Shown: positions 6,927-15,075, counted from the stretch's first letter. The stretch: 17,915 nucleotides of DNA from an uncultured Acidimicrobiales bacterium (GCA_937942965.1 CALDGN010000396.1:1-17915), one strand, 5' to 3'. The notes: generated from the sequence alone by a model not told the origin. Program-made: numbers and translations.

Positions 6927-7958
6927 GTGAGCACGATCGTCACCGACGAAGTACTCGAGGCGGAGGAGCCGGTCGTCGAGGACGACGAGGGCGATGATGC
7001 CGAGGTCGCGTCGTCGAGCGTCCGCCGATCGATCTCGGTCTCGCCGAAGTGGTTCGCTGCCAACCTGCTGCCACCTGCGCTCGGCATCGGTGCGTTCCTG
7101 CTCCTGTGGGCGCTCTTGGCGCCGCGCGTGAACACATCGCTCGGCGCACTTCCTGGGCCGGCCGAGGTGCTCGATGCCGGGCGCGAACTCTGGAACGAGT
7201 ACCGGGCGAGCCAGGCCGACGAGGCCGCGTTCTACGCCGCTCAAGAAGTCCGCAACGTCGACCTTGCCGCCGCAGGGCAACCGTTGCAGGACTTCCAGTT
7301 CAGCGGCCCGCCGACGTTCCTCGACCAGATCTGGACGAGTCTGCGCACGGTCGCTCTGGGCTTCGGTATCGGCGTCGTCGTCGCCGTGCCACTCGGCCTG
7401 CTGAGTGGCCTGTCGGTGCTATTCAAGCGGGCCATCAACCCGCTGGTGCAGATCTTCAAGCCGGTCAGCCCGTTGGCGTGGCTTCCGATCGTCACGATGG
7501 TCATCTCGGCCACCGTCACCTCGTCGGATCCGCTGCTGCCGAAGAGCTTCATCATCTCGGCGCTCGTCGTCACGCTCAACTCGTTGTGGCCGACGCTGAT
7601 CAACACCGCCGTGGGTGCGGCGTCGGTCGACCCGGACCTGCTCAACGTCGCCGAGGTTCTTCGCCTGGGATGGTGGACTCGACTGCGCAAGATCGTCTTG
7701 CCATCAGCCTTGCCGTACATCTTCACCGGCATGCGCCTGTCGCTTGGCGTCGGCTGGATGGTGCTGATCGCTGCCGAGATGTTGGCGCAGAACCCGGGCC
7801 TCGGGAAGTTCGTGTGGGACGAGTTCCAGAACGGCAGCAGCCGCTCGCTCTCTCGGATCATGTTTGCCGTCGTTGTGATCGGCGTGATCGGCTTCTTGCT
7901 CGATCGCCTGATGGGCCTCGCTGAATCGTACGTCGGTCGGAAGCGACTCGCCCGATGA
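6927..7958 (+). CDS. nrtB: Nitrate ABC transporter permease NrtB
   Basis: This 343-residue inner-membrane protein is of the BPD_transp_1 (NrtB/SsuC/TauC) type. It has six likely membrane segments: about 48-68 (ALGIGAFLLLWALLAP), 140-165 (LGFGIGVVVAVPLGLLSGL), one in PLAWLPIVTMVIS, one in FIISALVVTLNSLWP, one in LGVGWMVLIAAEMLA and one in IMFAVVVIGVIGFLLD. The EAA-type coupling loop is near DLLNVAEVLRLGWWTRLRKI. An acidic cytoplasmic N-terminal tail (residues 7-26, rich in Glu and Asp) and a roughly 65-residue loop between segments 1 and 2 are longer than in minimal family members, as in other NrtB proteins. The GTG start is supported by GGAGGG. Its stop overlaps nrtCD as ATGA. Confidence 0.92.
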   Translation: MSTIVTDEVLEAEEPVVEDDEGDDAEVASSSVRRSISVSPKWFAANLLPPALGIGAFLLLWALLAPRVNTSLGALPGPAEVLDAGRELWNEYRASQADEAAFYAAQEVRNVDLAAAGQPLQDFQFSGPPTFLDQIWTSLRTVALGFGIGVVVAVPLGLLSGLSVLFKRAINPLVQIFKPVSPLAWLPIVTMVISATVTSSDPLLPKSFIISALVVTLNSLWPTLINTAVGAASVDPDLLNVAEVLRLGWWTRLRKIVLPSALPYIFTGMRLSLGVGWMVLIAAEMLAQNPGLGKFVWDEFQNGSSRSLSRIMFAVVVIGVIGFLLDRLMGLAESYVGRKRLAR

Positions 7959-9685
7959 CGGTGATCGACCTCGACACGGAACTGGACCAGGCGAACGTAG
8001 GTGTGCCTGCGCTCTCGTTGCGGAACTTGACCAAGTCGTATGGCAGCGGCGATGCGGCCACGCACGTGCTCGCTGGCCTGGATCTCGAGGTCGCGCCAGG
8101 GGAGTTCCTGGCCATCCTGGGATTCAGTGGATCGGGCAAGACCACGCTCGTGTCGGCCATGGCAGGTCTCATCGATCTCGACGTCGGCGAGGTCCTGGCC
8201 AACGGCGAACCGATCGACGGCCCCGGGACCGACCGCGGCGTCATCTTCCAGAACTACTCGCTCATGCCCTGGCTGACGGTCGAGGAGAACATCGCCTTGG
8301 CCGTCGATGCGGTGCATGGCTCAACGATGAACCGCAGTGAGCGCAGCGCGCTCGTGTGGGAGACGATCGAACTCGTCGGCCTGACCCACGCGGCGGACCG
8401 CCGCTTCCGCCAACTCTCTGGCGGCATGCGCCAGCGCGTTGCCGTGGCCCGTGCCCTGGCCGGCAAGCCCGAGATCTTGCTCATGGACGAGCCGCTCTCG
8501 GCGCTCGACGCCCTGACGCGAGCGAAGCTGCAAGACGAGATCGAACGGATCCGCAGCCAGGAGCAGCGCACGATTGTGCTCGTCACCAACGACGTTGACG
8601 AGGCACTTTTGCTGGCCGACCGGGTTGCGTTGCTCGAACCTGGCCCGGCGGCCGGCATCGCCGACGTCTTTGACGTCGCGCTCGAACGTCCCCGCGTCCG
8701 CACCGAACTCAACAACGACCTGGCCTACACCGACCTGCGACGTTCGATCGTCAACCGGCTGAACGAGCTCTCGCCGACCGCAGCAGCCACGCTCATCGGT
8801 GCCGACGGCATCGCCACCGAAGCCCCGGATCTAGAACCCGCCGACCTGTCGCCGCCCAAGGCGTACCTCGACGCGGCCGAGACGGCGTTCCCCCGTCGCT
8901 ACTTGGAGTTCAGCGACCTCAAGAAGATCTACCCAACGCCAGATGGCCCGCTGACGGTGGTCGAGGGGATTGACCTGCACCTCGACAAGGGTGAGTTCGT
9001 CTCGCTCATCGGGCACTCCGGCTGCGGCAAATCCACCGTGCTCACCATGACAGCCGGACTGAACGAGATCAGCGACGGCTGGATCGCCCTCGACGGGCAG
9101 TACGTCTCGCAGGCCGGCCCGGACAAGGCTGTCGTGTTTCAAGCGCCGTCGCTGTTCCCGTGGTTGACGGCTCGCGAGAACGTGGCGCTGGGCGTCGAGC
9201 GCGTCTATCCCGACGCATCCCGAGAGGAACGTGCCGAGGTTGTCGACTACTACCTCGACCGCGTCGGTCTCACCGCCGCCAAGGACAAGCAAGCAAGCGA
9301 TCTCTCGAACGGCATGAAGCAGCGCGTCGGTCTCGCTCGAGCGTTCGCGCTCAGCCCCAAACTGTTACTGCTCGACGAACCGTTCGGCATGCTCGACAGC
9401 CTCACCCGCTGGGATCTCCAGGACGTGCTCGTCGAAGTCTGGAACCGAAGCGCCGTCACCACGATCTGCGTCACCCACGACGTCGACGAAGCGATCCTGC
9501 TGGCCGATCGAGTGATCATGATGACGAACGGCCCGAATGCTCGGATCGGTGAGATCCTCGAGGTCGACCTTCCTCGGCCCCGCGACCGCAAGCTGCTGCT
9601 CGAAGACCCTCGCTTCTACTCGTACCGCGAACGAGTGCTGCGCTTCCTCGAAGAGTACGAGCACGGCGCGCACGGAGACAGCTGA
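7955..9685 (+). CDS. nrtCD: Nitrate ABC transporter: two ATPase domains fused in one chain (NrtC/NrtD-like)
   Basis: This 576-residue protein holds two complete ABC domains joined by a linker of about 60 residues. Domain 1 has Walker A GFSGSGKTT (56-64), signature LSGGMRQ (from 154) and Walker B LLMDEP (Asp178, Glu179). Domain 2 has GHSGCGKST (353-361), LSNGMKQ (from 450) and LLLLDEP (Asp474, Glu475). The H-loop differs: domain 2 has THD with His508, but domain 1 has TND with Asn212. That asymmetry suggests one weakened and one active ATP site. In cyanobacteria NrtC and NrtD are separate, and NrtC carries an NrtA-like C-terminal regulatory domain; that domain is absent here. The start overlaps the nrtB stop (ATGA), and the stop overlaps nasA by one base. 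Confidence 0.93.
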   Translation: MTVIDLDTELDQANVGVPALSLRNLTKSYGSGDAATHVLAGLDLEVAPGEFLAILGFSGSGKTTLVSAMAGLIDLDVGEVLANGEPIDGPGTDRGVIFQNYSLMPWLTVEENIALAVDAVHGSTMNRSERSALVWETIELVGLTHAADRRFRQLSGGMRQRVAVARALAGKPEILLMDEPLSALDALTRAKLQDEIERIRSQEQRTIVLVTNDVDEALLLADRVALLEPGPAAGIADVFDVALERPRVRTELNNDLAYTDLRRSIVNRLNELSPTAAATLIGADGIATEAPDLEPADLSPPKAYLDAAETAFPRRYLEFSDLKKIYPTPDGPLTVVEGIDLHLDKGEFVSLIGHSGCGKSTVLTMTAGLNEISDGWIALDGQYVSQAGPDKAVVFQAPSLFPWLTARENVALGVERVYPDASREERAEVVDYYLDRVGLTAAKDKQASDLSNGMKQRVGLARAFALSPKLLLLDEPFGMLDSLTRWDLQDVLVEVWNRSAVTTICVTHDVDEAILLADRVIMMTNGPNARIGEILEVDLPRPRDRKLLLEDPRFYSYRERVLRFLEEYEHGAHGDS

Positions 9686-11835
9686 TGGTGTCCGGGGCGC
9701 GCTCAGGTGCAGGCGGGTTGGTGGCAGCCGACTTGGTGGAGACCCACTGCCCGTTCTGCGCATTGAACTGTGGCCTGCGCCTCGAAGTGACTCGCAATCG
9801 AGTCACCGACATGTCGACCTGGCCAGAGTCGCCGCTCACATCGGGCGCACTCTGCATCAAGGGCCGCCTCGCCCACGAACAGGTCCATCACCCTGAGCGG
9901 CTCACGCGACCCTTGTTGCGCACCGGGAACGACTTCACCGAGATCGACTGGGACGAAGCGTTCTCTCGCACCGTGCGTGGCTTCACGAAGATCGCGGACA
10001 AGCGCGGTCGCGACGCGAACGCGGTCTTGTCAGGCGGCTCGCTGACCAACGAAAAGGTGTACCTGATCGGCAAGCTCGCCCGGCTCGGGCTGGGCACGCG
10101 CCACGTGGATTACAACGGCCGCTTCTGCATGAGCTCGGCCGCCGCGGCGAACATGACGGCGTTTGGTCGAGACCGAATGATGACGCCGCTCGCCGAGCTG
10201 CAGCGAGCCGATGTCGCCGTCATCGTCGGTGCAAACCTGTCGGCCGCGTTCCCAGTGCGCATCCCGCCGTTGATCGACGGGATCCGCAAGCGCGGTGGCC
10301 GGGTCGTCGTGATCGACCCTCGGGCATCGAGGTTCGTGAAACCCGACGACCTGCATCTTCCGATCCGCCCGAGCACGGACGCAGTGCTGTTCGGCGGGCT
10401 GCTCCGCGAGATTGCCGAGCAGGGACTGGTCGATACCGAGTTCGTCGCCAATCGAACGTCGGGCTTCAACGAAGCGATTGCTGCCGTGCAGTCGCTGACG
10501 CTGGAACGGGTCGCGAGCATCTGCGACATCGCACCCGAGCTCGTGCGCGAAGCCGCCACGGTGATCGCGGGCACGCGGTCAGCCATGTGGCTGCACGGTC
10601 GTGGACCCGAGCAACAGATCGGCGGCGTCGACAATGTGCTCGCACTGATCAATGTCGGACTCGCGTGTGGCCATGTCGGTCGCCCCGGCGCGGGCATCAA
10701 CATGTTGACGGGGCAGCGCAACGGCCAGGGCGGCCGCGAGTGGGGGCAGCGCTGCAATCAGCTTCCTGCCGGACGCAACATCGAGAACGCAGAGCATCGC
10801 GAGGTCGTCGCTGATCGCTGGGGCATCGACGAAGAGAGCCTGCCTGGCGCGGGCCGCACCTATGTCGAGATCCTCGAAATGGCAGGCCGCGGCGAGATCA
10901 AAGGCCTGTTGTCGATCTGCACGAACATGTCCGTGAGCGCACCCGACCTGCACTCGGTCGGAGAGCAGATGGCCGCGCTCGACCATGTGGTCGTCGTCGA
11001 CCCGTTCTTCTCCGAATCCGCCCGCCACGCGGACATCGTCTTCCCGGGGTCGGTCTTTGCCGAAGAGAGCGGAACGATCACGACGATCGAGGGGCGGGTA
11101 GTTCGCATCGACCAGGCCGTATCGCCGGTGCCCGGGCTGTCCGATCTCGACATTCTTCGTGAGCTTGGCGAGCGATTCGGCGTTGGCGACCAGTTCGCCT
11201 TCGAGAGCGCCGAGATGGTGTTTGACGAGATGCGAGCCGTGTCGGCCGGTGGGCCGGTCGACTACGCAGGCATCACGTGGGAGCGGCTCCGGAGCGAACC
11301 GGGCGTCTTCTGGCCGTGCCCGTCGCTCGACCACCCCGGAACGCCGCAGCTCTACACCGAACGATTCGCCCACCCCGACGGTCGAGCCCGGTTCCACCCG
11401 TTGGCGCCGCTCGATGAGTCGGTCGAGCACGTCGACGAGTTGGTGCTGACGACCGGTCGCGTGCTGTCGCAGTTCCTCTCCGGCAACCAGACGATGCGGA
11501 TCAGTGGACTCGATCGACGAGCGACGGCTCCGGTGCTCGAAGTCCACCCAACCACCGCCCGCCGTGTCGGTCTCGAAGAGGGCGAGCTGGCGCAGGTATC
11601 GAGCAAGCTCGCAAGCTCGGTCCTGGCGTGGACGGCAAACGCCGACCTGCGGACCGACACCGTGTTTCTGCCGTATCACTGGCCCGAATGCAATCGCTTG
11701 ATCGCCGCAGACCTGGACCCGATCAGCGGGATTCCAGGCTTCAAATACACCGCGATCTCGCTCGCTCCCGCGCCAGGTGGAAGCGACCCAGCCGCTGATG
11801 GAGCGGTGCCGGTCGGAGGGTTTACGTACTCGTAA
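9685..11835 (+). CDS. nasA: Assimilatory nitrate reductase, molybdopterin catalytic subunit
   Basis: This 716-residue cytoplasmic bis-MGD enzyme reduces nitrate to nitrite. The N-terminal [4Fe-4S] ligands are Cys22, Cys25, Cys29 and Cys57 (CPFCALNC ... LCIKG). The probable Mo-ligand cysteine lies in GRFCMSSAAAAN (about residue 149). Molybdopterin-contact segments include MLTGQRNGQGGREWGQRCNQLP and, near the C-terminus, TTGRVLSQFLSGNQT. No Tat signal is present, which separates it from periplasmic NapA. The product ends after the MopB dinucleotide-binding domain, without the extra C-terminal [2Fe-2S] domain some NasA proteins have. No reductase partner (NasB/NasC type) is encoded nearby, so the donor is probably a ferredoxin or flavodoxin made elsewhere. 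GGAGA at 9674-9678 is six bases from the ATG and supports the start. A formate-dehydrogenase-like activity is the alternative, but context argues against it. Confidence 0.93.
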   Translation: MVSGARSGAGGLVAADLVETHCPFCALNCGLRLEVTRNRVTDMSTWPESPLTSGALCIKGRLAHEQVHHPERLTRPLLRTGNDFTEIDWDEAFSRTVRGFTKIADKRGRDANAVLSGGSLTNEKVYLIGKLARLGLGTRHVDYNGRFCMSSAAAANMTAFGRDRMMTPLAELQRADVAVIVGANLSAAFPVRIPPLIDGIRKRGGRVVVIDPRASRFVKPDDLHLPIRPSTDAVLFGGLLREIAEQGLVDTEFVANRTSGFNEAIAAVQSLTLERVASICDIAPELVREAATVIAGTRSAMWLHGRGPEQQIGGVDNVLALINVGLACGHVGRPGAGINMLTGQRNGQGGREWGQRCNQLPAGRNIENAEHREVVADRWGIDEESLPGAGRTYVEILEMAGRGEIKGLLSICTNMSVSAPDLHSVGEQMAALDHVVVVDPFFSESARHADIVFPGSVFAEESGTITTIEGRVVRIDQAVSPVPGLSDLDILRELGERFGVGDQFAFESAEMVFDEMRAVSAGGPVDYAGITWERLRSEPGVFWPCPSLDHPGTPQLYTERFAHPDGRARFHPLAPLDESVEHVDELVLTTGRVLSQFLSGNQTMRISGLDRRATAPVLEVHPTTARRVGLEEGELAQVSSKLASSVLAWTANADLRTDTVFLPYHWPECNRLIAADLDPISGIPGFKYTAISLAPAPGGSDPAADGAVPVGGFTYS

Positions 11836-11868
11836 TGCTGCCCGAACGTTCACGACGCACGTGCTCCA

Positions 11869-11881
11869 TAGGTTGCCGCTC
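11869..11881 (+). promoter_or_regulatory. Possible leaderless promoter (-10) of cysG
   Basis: TAGGTT (11869-11874), of TAnnnT type, ends seven bases before ATG 11882, the spacing seen in leaderless actinobacterial transcripts. There is no Shine-Dalgarno before the ATG, which supports the idea. No good -35 is visible, and read-through from nasA (46-bp gap) is also likely. Confidence 0.33.
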
Positions 11882-13375
11882 ATGAACCTCCGTGGTCACT
11901 TCGCGAAGCCATCCCCGGATGCGGCTGTCCGAACGGTACGTGGCTCGGCTGCAAGCGGGCCGCATCATCGCCCGTATGTGTTGGCGTGGAAGCTCGCGGA
12001 CCGTCGGGTCGTTGTTGTCGGCGCGGGCATGATCGGCACGGCGAAGATCGAGACGCTGCTTGAGTCGGGCGCTCGGATCGTCGCCATCGACCCGACGCCA
12101 ACACAACGTGTCGAAGACCTCGCCGAGCGAGGCATGGTGCGCCTGAAGCGGCGGAGCTTCCGACCGAGCGACCTGGCCGCGACCGCGCTGGTGATCGCCG
12201 CGACGGGTTCGCCGAAGACGAACCGCTTCATCCGCCGCTCAGCCCGAGTCTTTGGCGCCGTCGTGAATGCGGTCGACGACCCGCCGAACTGCGACGTCAC
12301 CGTGCCGGCTGTGATCCGACGGGGTCCAGCGACGATCGCCATCACGTCTGGCGGAGCGACGCCAGCCGGCGCCCGCTACTTACGCGAGTCGCTCACCGAG
12401 ACGATCGACGCGGCGCTGCCCGAGGGATTCGGCGGACTCCTGCGAGAGGCCGACGAGGCCCGCCGCGAACTGCGCAGCCGAGGCGGCTATCGCTACGACT
12501 ACTACGCATGGAAGCACCACTTGTTCGAGCCCGGCCACGACGCCCTCGCCCGAGGCACGTATCGGTTCGGTGAGCTGCGCGACCGCTTCCTCACCAGCTT
12601 CAGAGCGCATGAGCCGAGTCCGATGGGACGCGTGACGCTCGTCGGCGCCGGACCTGGTGGCGCTGACCTAATCACGGTCCGCGGCGCCCGGGCGCTCGCC
12701 GCTGCCGACGTGGTCGTCTACGACCGACTCGCCGATCCCGAACTGCTCGCCCTCGCACCCGTCGCCGCGGAACGGATTCCGATGGGCAAGGCCAAAGGCA
12801 CCGGCGCTCGCCAGTCCGCGATCAATGCCGCGCTGATCGAGCGAGCACGCACCGGCGATCACGTGGTGCGGCTCAAAGGTGGCGACCCGTTCGTCTTCGG
12901 CCGTGGCAGCGAAGAAGTCGCTGCACTGGTCGATGCAGGCATCCATGTCGAGGTCGTACCTGGCGTGTCCTCGGCGCTTGCCGCTCCCGCATTGGCGGGC
13001 ATCCCTTTGACCGACCGGTCGTGTGCGTCGTCGTTCACCGTCGTCAGCGGACATCGAGCCGACGGCACCGACCTGCGGGTGCCCGCAGCCGCTTCACCGG
13101 CAACGACACTCGTGGTGCTGATGGCCGCATCGACTGCCGATGCGATGGCGCGGTTGTTGCTTGACCTTGGCTGGGAACCGGCGGCAATGGCGGCCTTCGT
13201 CCACGCCGCCGGCACCACGCGTCAAGCGTCCGCGGTGCGCCGTCTCGACGAGGTCGCCGAACACGGCTGCCCGTTCGGATCGCCCGCAGTCATGGTCGTC
13301 GGCCCCACCGTCGAGCACGCACACCTCGCTTCCGTTGCGACCCGCGCGACAGTCACGCCGGTACTCGTCGACTAA
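11882..13375 (+). CDS. cysG: Siroheme synthase: precorrin-2 dehydrogenase/ferrochelatase fused to uroporphyrinogen-III C-methyltransferase
   Basis: This 497-residue protein converts uroporphyrinogen III to siroheme, the cofactor of NirB. After a 38-residue non-conserved leader, the CysG N-terminal domain starts at YVLAWKLADRRVVVVGAGMIG (NAD-binding GAGMIG) and includes LVIAATGSPKTN, VNAVDDPPNCDVTVPAV and ITSGGATPAGARYLRE. The SUMT/CobA-type methyltransferase domain follows at PMGRVTLVGAGPGGADLITVRG, with VVRLKGGDPFVFGRGSEE and VPGVSSALAAPALAGIPLTDR. E. coli CysG is about 457 residues; the excess is the leader and a longer join (YRYDYYAWKHHLF region). ATG 11882 is preferred; the frame opens at 11777 inside nasA, but that segment has no family similarity. 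It is the last gene of the nitrate block. Confidence 0.93.
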   Translation: MNLRGHFAKPSPDAAVRTVRGSAASGPHHRPYVLAWKLADRRVVVVGAGMIGTAKIETLLESGARIVAIDPTPTQRVEDLAERGMVRLKRRSFRPSDLAATALVIAATGSPKTNRFIRRSARVFGAVVNAVDDPPNCDVTVPAVIRRGPATIAITSGGATPAGARYLRESLTETIDAALPEGFGGLLREADEARRELRSRGGYRYDYYAWKHHLFEPGHDALARGTYRFGELRDRFLTSFRAHEPSPMGRVTLVGAGPGGADLITVRGARALAAADVVVYDRLADPELLALAPVAAERIPMGKAKGTGARQSAINAALIERARTGDHVVRLKGGDPFVFGRGSEEVAALVDAGIHVEVVPGVSSALAAPALAGIPLTDRSCASSFTVVSGHRADGTDLRVPAAASPATTLVVLMAASTADAMARLLLDLGWEPAAMAAFVHAAGTTRQASAVRRLDEVAEHGCPFGSPAVMVVGPTVEHAHLASVATRATVTPVLVD

Positions 13376-13408
13376 ACAAGCCGACCCGCATTCGACGCGT
13401 ACAGCGCA

Positions 13409-13426
13409 CGGTGGGCGCGCCCACCG
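13409..13426 (+). repeat. Perfect 18-bp palindrome after cysG
   Basis: CGGTGGGCGCGCCCACCG is a perfect palindrome 33 bp after the cysG stop and 23 bp before the next GTG start. In RNA it could fold as a 7-bp GC stem with a CGCG loop, a possible cysG terminator, but no T-run follows. As DNA it could be a dimeric repressor operator of the following gene. The sequence does not decide between these. Confidence 0.5.
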
Positions 13427-13449
13427 CTGCGAGGGTGCATACTCGGTGC

Positions 13450-14994
13450 GTGCGAGCGACGTTCCGCGTGGTGTTGGCGGCTGCCCTTCTGCTCGTACTG
13501 GCTGGATGCCGGGTTGACGCGACCGTCGATGTCGAGGTCACCGACGACGGTTCGGGAACCGTGTCGATCGAGGCTGTCTTCGACGAAGCTGCCTCGCAGA
13601 CCCTCGGTGGAGCCGACGGCATTGCCGAGCAGCTCTTCGTCTCCGACCTCGCGGCAGCAGGCTGGGCGATCACACGACCCGAGGTCGGGGCCGACGGCAC
13701 AACCCGCATCGTGGCATCCAAAGACGTGCCCGACCGCGACCAGTTCCAAGCAGTACTCGACGAGATCGCCGGTCCGGGCGTGTTCCGCAACGTCGCCATC
13801 GAGACGACCGACGCGTTCGCAGAGCATCGCCAGTCCTTGTCGTTCGATATCGATCTTGTCCGGGGCTGGAACCTGTTCAGTGACGCAGGCGTTGCCGAGG
13901 CGCTCGACGGCGAACCGTTCGGCGTGCCGATCGAGCAGCTGACCGATGGTCGATCGATCGACGAGATCATCGGCCTCACCGTCAACGCGAGCGTCGTGGG
14001 CGATGACGGCGAGTCGCCCTCGGCAGCGACCTATGCGCCACGTTTCGACGAGCCACCGGTTCCCGTGCGGCTCGAGGCGCTCGTCGAGCAGTCGACGGCG
14101 GTGCTGCTGCGATGGATCGCCTACGCCGTGGGTTCGCTCTTCGTGCTGTCGTTGTTGCTCGCGATCACGGGCCTCTGGCTGGAGCGGCGCGCCGACCGTT
14201 TGCGCCCGCAGGTCACGCCTGCCCAGCTCCGCACCCGCATCCCCGAAGCATCGGCGCCGAGCGACACCAGTCGCCCAGGTTCTGGCCGCGCTGGTTCTGG
14301 TCGGGCGGCCACGGGTCGAACAGGCACCGGTCGAACAGGCACCGGGCGATCTGGCGCACGCTCGCGTGCCGAGGGCCCGGTTCGCTTGGTCGTCATCGAG
14401 CCGCTCTCTGTGCTGTTCCAGCAATCCGAGTCGCCCGAGACCTACCTGCTTCCATTCGTCCGCCACAACGGCGGCGATGCCCGCGCCGACGTAATTCTCG
14501 ATGCGTACGAGGACCTCTTGCGCGGCCGAATCACCACCGAGGACTTCTGGCCGGTGACAGGAGTGCAAGGACCGATCACCGAGACCGATCGGGTCTTCAT
14601 GGAGATGCGCTGGCTGCGAAAGGAAGCACCGCCGTTTCTGAAAGAACTCGAACGTCGCCGCATCCCGGTTGCCGCGATCAGCAACGATGCCTCGACCTGG
14701 TCCCGAACGGTTCGTGAGCGCGAGCGGATGACCGCAATCTGGCCGTGGCTGGCATCGGGCGATGTCGGCGCGACCAAACCAGACGCCGGCATGTTCGAGC
14801 TGCTGCGTCGCGAAACCGGCACTGCGTATGCCCACTGCCTCTACATCGACACCAGAGTCGAGCATCTCGACGCAGCTCGTGATCTGGGCATGCGAACGGC
14901 GCTGTACAACGCCGACGGCCTAGAGATACCAGCCCTCGTCGGGCATCCCGTCGTCACGGACTTGCTGCAGCTCGTCCGCCAATCCAGCCGCTGA
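13450..14994 (+). CDS. Lipoprotein-anchored protein with LppM-like outer domain, TM segment, Gly-Arg repeat linker and degenerate HAD-like domain
   Basis: The GTG at 13450 gives a clean lipoprotein signal ending LVLAGC with Cys20; the frame opens at 13411, but that would put a soluble stretch before the signal. Residues about 21-210 resemble the LppM/DUF3153 domain (moderate confidence). One membrane segment lies at about 221-243, followed by ERRADRLRP, so the C-terminal part faces the cytoplasm. A linker of GSGRA/GRTGT units (277-305) leads to a HAD-like domain from about 312. Its motif I is changed: VVIEPLSVLF has Glu317 and Leu319 where HAD enzymes have DxD. Ser411 (motif II) and Lys443 (motif III) remain, and motif IV is Asp467-Thr468 rather than DD. 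It therefore probably binds rather than hydrolyses a phosphorylated ligand. The function is unknown. Confidence 0.75.
   Translation: MRATFRVVLAAALLLVLAGCRVDATVDVEVTDDGSGTVSIEAVFDEAASQTLGGADGIAEQLFVSDLAAAGWAITRPEVGADGTTRIVASKDVPDRDQFQAVLDEIAGPGVFRNVAIETTDAFAEHRQSLSFDIDLVRGWNLFSDAGVAEALDGEPFGVPIEQLTDGRSIDEIIGLTVNASVVGDDGESPSAATYAPRFDEPPVPVRLEALVEQSTAVLLRWIAYAVGSLFVLSLLLAITGLWLERRADRLRPQVTPAQLRTRIPEASAPSDTSRPGSGRAGSGRAATGRTGTGRTGTGRSGARSRAEGPVRLVVIEPLSVLFQQSESPETYLLPFVRHNGGDARADVILDAYEDLLRGRITTEDFWPVTGVQGPITETDRVFMEMRWLRKEAPPFLKELERRRIPVAAISNDASTWSRTVRERERMTAIWPWLASGDVGATKPDAGMFELLRRETGTAYAHCLYIDTRVEHLDAARDLGMRTALYNADGLEIPALVGHPVVTDLLQLVRQSSR
14278..14343 (+). repeat. 15-bp in-frame tandem repeats coding a Gly-Arg linker
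   Basis: Two near-identical 15-bp units (14278-14292 and 14293-14307, coding GSGRA) are followed by two perfect copies of GGTCGAACAGGCACC (14314-14328 and 14329-14343, coding GRTGT). All are in frame with the lipoprotein/HAD gene, so changes in copy number would alter linker length without a frameshift. Confidence 0.85.
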
Positions 14995-15042
14995 ACCCCC
15001 TGGGGTCGCACCTGAAAGCGGTTCACTTCGACAGGTGGTAAA

Positions 15043-15056
15043 CGAACAAGCGTTCG
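15043..15056 (+). promoter_or_regulatory. LexA/SOS box upstream of radA
   Basis: CGAACAAGCGTTCG is a 5-bp inverted repeat around AAGC. It fits the Gram-positive/actinobacterial LexA consensus CGAACRNRYGTTYG at every position of that form. It lies 32 bp before the radA ATG and would overlap the -35 region of the promoter suggested by the -10 at 15076. Repression by LexA and induction by DNA damage are inferred. Confidence 0.72.
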
Positions 15057-15075
15057 ATTTGTCACATGTGGGAAC

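Noticed and set aside
11844..11851. GAACGTTC palindrome before cysG as a LexA site
   Set aside because: The LexA box needs four bases between GAAC and GTTC; here there are none.
10579..11883. Long open frame on the - strand (434 codons) opposite nasA
   Set aside because: It is a shadow of nasA codon bias, without a domain or ribosome site. The same applies to the - strand frames at 1462-2487, 2094-3089, 2641-3639 and 7241-8317.
13372..14865. Long open frame on the - strand (497 codons) opposite the lipoprotein-HAD gene
   Set aside because: It has low-complexity Arg/Gly/His-rich composition and no recognisable motif. The + strand frame has a lipoprotein signal, TM segment and HAD motifs. Long antisense frames are expected in GC-rich coding DNA.
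14995..15006. ACCCC-CT-GGGGT as a terminator after the lipoprotein-HAD gene
   Set aside because: The arms are only 5 bp with a 2-base centre and no T-run, so no stable hairpin is expected.
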